Shown in pieces: positions 54,801 through 64,000 of a stretch of DNA of 64,000 nt (the stretch's first letter is position 1; every line of letters starts with the position of its first letter). The stretch spans positions 213,896 to 277,895 of the forward strand of contig JBBHKE010000244.1 of assembly GCA_037447655.1 (NCBI GenBank), written 5' to 3'. Made by a program: the position numbers and the translations under genes. The DNA is from Zygnema cylindricum. Taxonomy: Eukaryota > Streptophyta > Zygnematophyceae > Zygnematales > Zygnemataceae. The notes below the pieces were generated by a model. It saw only the letters and a list, made by a program, of their open reading frames with translations, was not told where the DNA came from and did not search any database.

Positions 54801-55015
54801 AACCATTCTTGTTAGCGCTAAAAGTTTGTGTAAGTTAGGTAACCAATCTTGTTATCGCTAACAATTTGTGTACTTTAGGTAAAAATTCCGGTTATTGCTA
54901 ACAATTTGTGTAAGTTAGGTAAGAATTCCTGTTATCGCTAACAACTTGTGTAATTTAGGTAACCATTCTTAATATCGCTAACAGTTTGGGTAATTTAGGT
55001 TATAATTCTTGTTAC
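48800..55015 (+). repeat. satellite array, forward arm, about 40-bp unit
   Basis: Degenerate units of about 40 bp with the consensus core TTAGCGCTAACAGTTTGTGT (or TTATCGCTAACAGTTTGTGT) followed by AARTTAGGTAACAATTCTTG. Roughly 135 units remain after excluding the 0.7 kb insertion at 51.87-52.58 kb. The variant GTTAGCGCTAAC is a perfect 12-bp palindrome. Between 52.77 and 53.4 kb units are worn. No promoter or ORF is supported. Confidence 0.95.
51866..52583 (-). mobile_element. non-satellite insertion in the forward arm
   Basis: Unique sequence interrupts the array after GGTAAAAATGTGG. On the minus strand it reads as leader-like DNA ending in ATGACTACTGCTGCATCTTC (MTTAASSSSSVPAVVSEPHF), a start typical of copia Gag and similar in style to the one at 43209. 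The corresponding site in the reverse arm (about 55.94 kb) has no insertion. It may be the 5' end of a copia element, but the rest of the element is absent. Confidence 0.5.
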
Positions 55016-58000
55016 AATCGTTACACAAATTGTTAGCGATAATAGGAATTTTTATCTGACTTACACAAACTATAAGCGCTAACAAAAATTGTTTCCTAAA
55101 TTACACAAACTTTGCTAAAAACACAAGTTGTTACCAAAATTACAAAAAAAGTTAGCAATAAAAAGAATATTTACCTAAATTATACAAATTGTTAGCGATA
55201 ACAAGAATTGTTATCTGAATTTCACAAACAATCAATGATAAAAAGAATTGTTACCTCTTTACACAAAGAGTTAGCGATAACAGGAATTGTTATCTAAATT
55301 ACACAAACTATTTGCGCTAATAGGAATTGTTACCTAAATTACACAAACTGTTAGCGATAACAAGAATTGTAACCTAAATTATACAAATAGTTAGCGATAA
55401 CATTAATGGTTACCTAAGTTACACAAACTGTTGGCAATAACAGGAATTGTAATCTAACTTACAAAAACAGTTACCGCTAACAGGAATTGTTCCCTAACTT
55501 ACAGAAACTGTTAGCGATAACAAGAATTGTGACGTAAATCACACAAATTGTTAGCGATAACATGAATGGTTACGTAATTTACACAAACTGTTAGCGATAA
55601 CATGAATTGTAACCTAAATTACAAAAGTTGTAAATTATAACAAGTATTGTCACCTAAATTACACAACCACTTAGCGATAACAAGAATTTTAACCTAAATT
55701 ACACAATCAGTTAGCGATAACAAGAATGGTTACCTAAGTTACCCAAACCGTTAGCGATAACAAGAATTGTTACCTAACTTACACAAATTGTTACCGCTAA
55801 CAAGAATTGTTGCCTAACTTACACAAACTGATAGCAATAACAGGAAATATTACCTAAAGTACACAAATTGTTAGCGATAACAAGAATGGTTACCTAACTC
55901 ACACAAACTGTTAGGAATAACAAGAATTGTTATCTATATTACCACATTTTTACCAAAAGTACACAAATTGTTATCGATAACAAGATTGGTTACCTAACTT
56001 ACATAAACTCTTAGTGCTAACAAGAATGGTTACTTAACTTACACAAATTGTTAGCGATAACAATAATTCTAACCTAAATTACCCAAACCGTTAACAATAA
56101 CAAGAATGGTTACCTAATTTACACAAATTGTTAGCGATAACAAGAATTGTAACGTAAATTACACAAATTGTTAACGATAACAAGAATTGTTACCTAAATT
56201 ATACAAATTGTTAGCGATAACAAGAATGGTTACCTAAGTTACACAATTAGTTAGCGATAACAAGAATTTTAACCTAAATTACACAAACAGTCAGCGATAA
56301 CAAGAATGGTTACCTAAATTACACAAACTATTAGTGATAACATGAATTGTTACCTAAATTACACAAACTGTTAGCGATAACAAGAAATGTTTCTTAACTT
56401 ACACAAACTATTACCGCTAACAGGATTTGTTTAACTAACTTACACAAACTGTTAGCGCTAACAAAAATTGTTACCTACATTACACAAACAATTAGCGATA
56501 ACAATATTTTTTACCTAAATTACATAATCAGTTAGCGATAACAAAATTTTTAACCTAAATTACACAAACTGTTAGCGATAACAAGAATTGTAACCTAAAT
56601 TACCCAAACTGTTAGCGATATCAAGAATGGTTACCTAAATTACACAAACTGTTAGCGATAACAAGATTGGTTACCTAAATTACACAAACTGTTAGCCATA
56701 ACAAGAATTCTAACTTAAATTACCCAAACTGTTAGCGATATCAATAATGGTTACCTACATTACACAAACCGTTAGCGATAACAAGAATGGTTACCAAATT
56801 TAAACAAATTTTTAGCGATAACAAGAATTGTAACGTAAATTACACAAATTGATAGCGTTAACAAGAATTGTTACCAAATTAGCGATAACAAGAATGGTTA
56901 CCTAAATTACACAATCAATTTGCGATAACAAGAATTCTTACCTAAATTACACAAACAGTCAGCAATAACAAGAATGGTTACCTAACTTACACAAACTGTT
57001 AGCGATAACATCAATTGTATCATAAATTACAAAAGTTGTTAACGATAACAAGAACTGTTTCCTAAATTACACAAACAGTTATCGATAACAAGAATTGTTA
57101 CCTAAATTACACAAATTGTTAGCAATAACAGGAATTGTTACCTAAAGTACACAAATTGTTAGTGATAACAACAATGGGTACGTAAATTACACAAACTGTT
57201 AGCGATAACAAGAATTGTTACCTAACTTACACAAATTGTTAGCAATAAATGGAATTGTTTCCTAAAGTACACAAATTATTAGCAATAACAAGATTGGTTA
57301 CCTAACTTACACAAACTGTTAGCGCTAACAAGATTGGTTATTTAACTTTCACAAACTGTTATCAATAACAAGAAGTCTAACTTAAATTACACAAATTGTT
57401 AGCGATAACAAGAATGGTTACCAAATTTTAACAAATTTTTAGCGATAACAAGAATTGTAACGTAAATTACACAAATTGTTAGCGAAAACAAGAATTATCA
57501 CCTAAATTACACAAAGTGTTACCGATAACAATAATTGTTACCTAAATTACACAAATAGTTAGCGATAACTAGTATTATTATCTAAATTACACAAATTGTT
57601 TGCGATAACAAGAATGGTTACCTAACTCACAAAAACAGTTGGCAAGAACAAGAATTGTACCCTAAATTACACAAATTGTAAGCGATACCAAGAATTGATA
57701 CCTAAATTACACAATCACTTAGCAATAACAAGAATTGTTACCTAAATTACAGAATCAGTTCATGATAACAAGAATTGTTATCTAAATAACAAAAAATATT
57801 TGTGCTAACAGGAATTGTTACCTAAATTATACAAACTGTTAGCGATAACAAGAATGGTTACCTAGGTTACACAAACTGTTAGCGATAACATGAATTGATA
57901 CCTAACTTACACAAACTGTTATCCCTAACAGGAATTCTTCCCTAACTTACACAAACTATTAGCGATAACAAGAATTGTTACCTAAATTACACAAACTGTT

Positions 58001-61000
58001 AGCGATAACATGAAATGTTACCTAAATTGCACAAACTGTTAGCGATAACAGGAATTGTTACCTAACTTACACAAACTATTACCGTTAACAGGATTTGTTT
58101 AACTAACTTACACAAACTGTTAGCGCTAACAAAAATTGTTACCTAAATTACACAAACATAACAATAATTATTACCTAAATTACAAAAATTGTTAGCGTTA
58201 ACCATAATTGTTACCTACATTACACAAACTGTTAGCGATAACAAGAATTGTTACCTAAATTACACAAACAGTTAGCGATAACAAGAATTGTAACCTAAAT
58301 TACACAAAATGTTAGCATTAACAAGAATTGTGACCTAAATTACACAAACTCTTAGCGATAACAAGAATTATTACCTAACTTACACAAACAGTTAATGTTA
58401 ACAAGAATTGTTACCAAAATTACAAAAACAGTTAGCGATAACAAGAATTGTTACCTAAATTTCACAAATTGTTAGCGATAACAAGAATTGTTACCTAAAT
58501 TACACAAACTGTTAGCGATAACAAGAATTCTAACCTAAATTACACAAATTGTTAGCATTAACAAGGATTTTTACCTAAATTACACAAACAGTTAGGGATA
58601 ACAAGAATTGTTACGTAAATTACACAAATTGTTAGTGATAACAAAAATTGTTACCTAAATTACACAAATTGTTAGCATTAACAAGAATTGTCACCTAAAT
58701 TACACAAACAGTTAGCGATAACAATAATTTTTACCTAGATTACACAATCAGTTAGCGATAACAATAATTGTTACCTAAATTACACAAACTGTTAGCGATA
58801 ACAAGAATTGTTACCTAAATTATACAAATAGTTAGCGATAACAATAATGCTTACCTAAGTTACACAAACTGTAAGCGATAACAAAAATTGTCACCTAATT
58901 TACACAAAATGTTAGCAAAAACAGGAATTCTTACCTAATGTACACAAATTGTTAGCGATAACAAAAATGGTTACCTAACTTACACAAACTGTTAGCGCTT
59001 ACAAGATAGGTTACCTAACTTACACAAACTGTTAGCGATAACAAGAATTGTAACCTAAATTACCCAAACTGTTAGCGATATCTAGAATGGTTACCTAAAT
59101 TATACAAACTGCTAGCAATAATAGGAATTGTTACCTAACTTACACAAATTGTTAGCAATAACAGGAAATTTTACCTAAGAACACAAATTATTAGCGATAA
59201 CAAGATTGGTTACCTAACTTACACAAACTGTTAGCGATAACAAGAATTCTATACTATATTACCCAAACTGTTGGCGATAACAATAATGGTTACCTACATT
59301 ACACAAACCGTTAGCGATAACAAGAATGGTTACCTAAATTATACAATCAATTAGCGGTAACAAGAATTCTTACTTTAATTACACAAATAGTCAGCAATAA
59401 CAAGAATGGTTACCTAACTTACACAAACTGTTAGCGATAATATCAACTGTAACCTAAATTACAAAAGTTTTTAACGATAACAAGAATTGTTACCTAAATT
59501 ACACAAACTGTTAGCGATAACAAAAATGGTTACCTACATTACACAAACCGTTACCGATATCAAGAATGCTTACCTAATTTACACAAATTGTTAGCAATAA
59601 CAAGAATAATAACATAAATTACACAAATTGTTAGCGATAACAAGATTTGTTTAACTAACTTACACAAACTGTTAGCGCTAACAAGAATTGTTACCTAAAT
59701 TACACAATCAGTTAGCGATAACAAGGATTTTAACCTAAATTACACAATCAGTTAGCGATAACAAGAATTGTAACCTAAATTACACAAAAATTTAGCGATA
59801 ACAAGAATGGTAACCTAATTTACACAAACTGTTAGCTAAACCATGAATTGTTACTTGAAGTACACAAATTGTTAGTGATAACAAGAATGGTTAACTAACT
59901 TACACAAAATGTTAGCGATAATAAGAATTGTAACCAAAATTACCCAAACTGTTAGCGACAAGAAGAATGGTTACCTAAATTACACAAACTGTTAGCGATA
60001 ACAATAATTGTTACCTAAATTACACAAACTATTAGCGATAACATGAATTTTTACTTTAAGTACACAAATTGTTAGCAATAACAAGAATTAAAACCTAAAT
60101 TACCAAAACTGTTAGCGATAACAATAATGGTTACCTACATTACACAAACCGTTAGCGATAACAAGAATGGTTACCTAATTTACACAAATTGTTAGCGATA
60201 ACAAGAATTATAACCTAAATTACACAAATAGTTAGCTATAAAAATGATTGTTACCTAAATTATACAAATTGTTAGCGATAACAAGAATGGTTACCTAAGT
60301 TACACAATCAGTTAGCGATAACAAGATTGGTTACCTAACTTACACAAACTGTTAGCGATAACATGAATTGTAACCTAAATTACAAAACTTGTTAACAATA
60401 ACAAGAATTGTAACCTAAATTACAGAAACAATTAGCGATAACAAGAATTTTAACCTAAATTACACATTCAATTAGCGATAACAAGAATGGTTAACTAATT
60501 TACACAAATTGTTAACGATAATAAGAATTGTAGCCTTAATTACACAAATTGTTAGGGAAAAAAAAATTGTTTCCTAAATTATACAAATTGTTAGCGCTAA
60601 CAATAATTGTTACCAAAATTAAACAAATAGTTAGCAATAACGAGATTGTTATCTTAATTACACAAACTATTTGCGCCAACATGAATTGTTACCTAACTTA
60701 CGGAAATTGTTTGCGATAACAGGAATTGTTATCCAACTTACACAAACTGTTAGCAATAACAAGAATTGTTACCTAAATTACACGAACTATTAGCGATAAC
60801 AAGAATTGTTACCTGAATTACACAATCTCTTAGCGATAACAAAAATTGTTACCAAATTACACAAACAGTTAGCGATAACATGAATTGTTACTTAAATTAC
60901 ACAAACAGTTAACGATAATAGGAATTGTTACCTAAATTACACAAACAGTTAGCGATAACAAGAATTGTTACCTAAATTATACAAACTGTTAGCGATAACA

Positions 61001-63228
61001 AAAATTGTGACCTAAATTACACAAACCGTTAGCGATAAAAAGAATTGTAACCTAAATTACACAAATTCTTAGCATTAACAAGATTTGATACCAAAATTAC
61101 ACAAACTGTTAGCGATAACAAGAATTGTTATCTAAATTACAAAAACAGTTAGCGATAAAAAGAATTGTGACCTAAATTACACAAACTGTTAGCGATAAAG
61201 TAAATTTTAACCTAAATTACACAAACTGTTAGCATTAACAAGAATTGTTATCAAAATTACACAAACAATTAGCGAAAACAAGATTGTGACCTAAATTCCA
61301 CAAACCGTTAGCGATAAAAAGAATTGTAACCTAAATTACACAAATTGTTAGCATTAACAAGAATTGTTACATAAATTACTCAAACTGTTAGCGATAACAA
61401 GAATTGTTATGTAAATTACACAAATTGTTACTAAAACGAGAATTGTGACCCAAATTACACAAACTATTAGCGATAACAAGAATTGTTACCTAAATTACAC
61501 AAACTCTTACAGATAACAAGAATTGTTACCTAAATTACACAAATAAATAGCGATAACAATAATTATTATCTAAATTACACAAACTGTTTGCCCTAACAAG
61601 AATTGTTACCTAACTAACGCAAACGGTTAGCGATGAGAGGAATTTTTACCTAATTTACAAAAATAGTTAGCGATAACAAAATTTGTTACCTAAATTACAC
61701 AAACAGTTAGCGATAACAAAAATTGTTACCTAAATTACACAAATAGTTAGCGATAACCAAAATTGTCACCTAAAATTACACAAATAGTTAGCGATAACAA
61801 AAATTGTGACCTAAATTACACAAACTTTTAGCGATAACAATAATGGTTACTTAACTCACACAAACAGTTAGCGATAACAGGAATTGTTATCTAACTTACA
61901 CAAACTGTTAGCGCAAACAATAATTGTTTCCTAAATTACACAAACTCTGCTGATAACACAAGTTGTTACCTAAATTACACAAATTGTTAGCGATAACAAG
62001 AATTGTAACCTTAATTATACAAATTGTTAGCGATAACAATAATTGTTTCCTATATTACACAAACATTTAGCGATAACAAGAATTGTTACTTAAGTTACAC
62101 AAATAGTTAGCGATAAAAGGAATTGTTATCTAAATTACATAAACTATTTGCGCTAACAGGAATTGTTCCCTAACTTACACAAACTATTAGCAATAACAAG
62201 AATTGTTACCTAAATTACACAAACTGTTAGCGATAACAAGAAATGTTACCTAAAGTATACAAATAGTTAGCGATAACAAGAATGGTTACCTAAGCTACAC
62301 AAACTTTTAGCGATACCAAGAATTGTTACCTAACTTACACAAACTGTAACGCTAACAAGAATTGTAACCTAAATAACACAAACTGTTAGCGATAACCACA
62401 ATTCTGACCTAAATTACACAAACCATTAGCGATAAAAATAATTGTAACCTAAATTACACAAATTCTTAGCATTAACAAGAATTGATACTTAAATTACACA
62501 AACTATTAGCGATAACAAAAATTGCTAACTAAAATACAAAAACAGTTAGCGATAACAAAAATTGTGACCTATATTACACAAACCGTTAGCGATAAAAAAA
62601 ATTGTAGCCTAAATTACACAAATTGTTAGCATTAACAAGAATTGTTACCAAAATTACACAAACATTAAGCGATAACAAGAATTGTTATCTAAATTACACA
62701 AACAGTTAGCGATAACAAGATTCTGACCTAAATTGTACAAACCATTAGCGATAAAAAGAATTGCAACCTAAATTACACAAATTGTTAGCATTAACAAGAA
62801 TTGTTACATAAATTACACAAACTGTTAGCGATAATAACTATTGTTACCTAAATTACACAAACAGTTAACATTAACAAGAATTGTTACTTAAATTACACAA
62901 ACTGTTAGCGATATCAAAATTTTTTACCTAAATTACACAAATTGTTAGCAAAAACAAGAATTGTTACCTAAATTACACATACTGTTAGCTATAACAAAGA
63001 TTGTTACCTAAATAACACAAAATGTTACAGATAACAAGAGTTGTTACCTAAATTACACAAATAGTTAGCGATAACAAGAATTGTTATCCAAATTCCACAA
63101 ACTCTTTGCCATAACTTGAATTGTCACCTAACTTACACAAACGGTGAGCAATAACAGGAATTGTTATCTAACTTACACAAATAGTTAGTGCTAACAAGAA
63201 TGGTCACCTAAGTTACACAAACTATTAA
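55016..63228 (-). repeat. satellite array, reverse arm, about 40-bp unit
   Basis: The same unit in opposite orientation: TTACACAAACTGTTAGCGAT, then AACAAGAATTGTTACCTAAA. About 205 units with mixed variants (TTAGCGATAAC, TTAGCATTAAC, TTAGCGCTAAC). It starts directly at the switch point and ends against the copia RNase H remnant. Confidence 0.95.
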
Positions 63229-63231
63229 TCA

Positions 63232-64000
63232 TCTGGCAAATAACATAATTTAATCACTATAGAGAACAGTTTTTCTCTTACAAAGTGTAATCGTACATCC
63301 ATGTGCTTGCTTTTGAAGTGATGACTCGGGTTAGAAGCAATGGCAATTGCAGCTTGGTTATCACACAAGATCACATGTGGACCAACCTGCATGTATCCCA
63401 ATTCTTACAACATGGATTTCACCCATAGGAGTTCTTTGAGGGCCGAGCTCGCTCCCATATATTCTGACTCCATTTTTGATTGTGCTGTAACTTTTTGAAG
63501 TTTGCTGCTCTAGCAGCAAGTCTCGTTCCCAATTTGCAGAACGAATCCCGTTGTTGACTTCCGGCTTGGCATGTCGCCATAGCTTGCATCACTCCACGTT
63601 TGTAGTTTTACTTTTCCTCCGCCTAGTGTGAGTTTGAGGTCTTTGGTTCTGGCCAAATATCTTAAGACTCTCCTTGCTGCATCAAAGTCAGATTTTCTGG
63701 GATTCTGTAGACTTCTCTTTAGTACCCCAACTGCTGTAGCAATGTCAGGATGGGTACAGTTCATGAAATATATTAAGCTTCTCACTATTTGTTTATAAGG
63801 TATTAGTGTCATAGGATCATTTTCCCCTGACTCTAAAAACTCGCTAATAATGACCCCTGGTTCTGTCTTTTCTCCCACTTACTTCTGCCTAAACTCCATT
63901 GGAGTTAGACATCCTTTTGCCCCCCGCATTCCATACTCATCTAACATGTTTCCAATAGCCTCCTTTTGAGTTAATTTTATTTCTTTCTTATTTCTGTCCC
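63232..64000 (-). pseudogene. copia reverse transcriptase/RNase H remnant, cut by the window edge
   Basis: The minus strand from 64000 reads KLTQKEAIGNMLDEYGM, LTPMEF, a TAA, then LIYFMNCTHPDIATAVGV, ARRVLRYLARTKDLKLTLGG, WSDASYGDMPSRKSTTGFVL. A TAG follows ETCC where Trp is expected, then MESEYMGASSALKELLWV, a TAA, CDNQAAIAIASNP and HMDVRLHFVREK. The frame ends at about 63236, where related elements still have some 30 residues, and satellite begins. It is related to, but clearly diverged from, the copia at 17.9-21.4 kb. Confidence 0.85.

Noticed and set aside
48800-63228. CRISPR array
   Set aside because: Regular repeats exist, but the whole unit repeats; there are no unique spacers, no cas genes, and the context is eukaryotic.
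48800-63228. Satellite derived from the TA-CAC MITE ends
   Set aside because: Both share TTAGCG and CGCTAA words, but the shared stretch is too short and the rest of the unit does not align.

Overview
This is a eukaryotic nuclear window, almost certainly from a streptophyte (land plant or charophyte alga). It holds a 15-exon gene for a plastid-type peptide chain release factor RF1, a plant-type CW zinc finger plus methyl-CpG-binding exon, Ty1/copia and Ty3/gypsy-like retrotransposon remains, many MITE-like inverted-repeat elements, GT-AG introns, and extreme purine- or pyrimidine-rich microsatellites that run into coding exons. The low-complexity style (Gly/Glu, Pro-Leu-Ser and Glu-Arg-Lys runs) would suit a repeat-rich charophyte such as Chara. 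That is an inference from style, not something the sequence proves.

Layout. 1-1.8 kb: a minus-strand exon coding a CW zinc finger and the start of an MBD, with microsatellite expansions. 1.9-7.3 kb: small inverted-repeat elements and, on the minus strand, the first three exons of a PDAP1/HASPP28-like phosphoprotein gene, lying between two copies of a 0.8-0.95 kb direct repeat. 7.3-9.8 kb: no clear gene. 9.85-14 kb: a minus-strand gene of at least six coding exons for an unrecognised coiled-coil protein with a four-cysteine ribbon. 14.6-26.9 kb: a transposon cluster that includes a 9.7 kb unit with 25-bp perfect terminal inverted repeats. That unit contains a decayed copia element and minus-strand ORFs of unknown function. 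27.07-37.82 kb: the plus-strand RF1 gene, reconstructed with all splice phases consistent and 464 codons. Its introns are full of small TA-flanked elements. 38-43 kb: intergenic DNA and retroelement leader-like sequence. 43.3-46.6 kb: a decayed minus-strand Ty3/gypsy-like gag-protease. 48.8-63.2 kb: a 14.4 kb array of about 40-bp units that switches orientation near 55.02 kb and has block-level (higher-order) structure. 63.2-64 kb: a decayed minus-strand copia RT/RNase H that runs straight into the array.

Only the RF1 gene and the coiled-coil gene look like intact host genes. RF1 would end plastid translation at UAA and UAG. The PDAP1-like gene appears 3'-truncated, the CW-MBD gene runs off the window, and everything else is repeat or mobile DNA. 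The most unusual structures are the inverted satellite array, the large TIR unit whose ends resemble the small elements in the RF1 introns, and the direct-repeat-flanked PDAP1 fragment.
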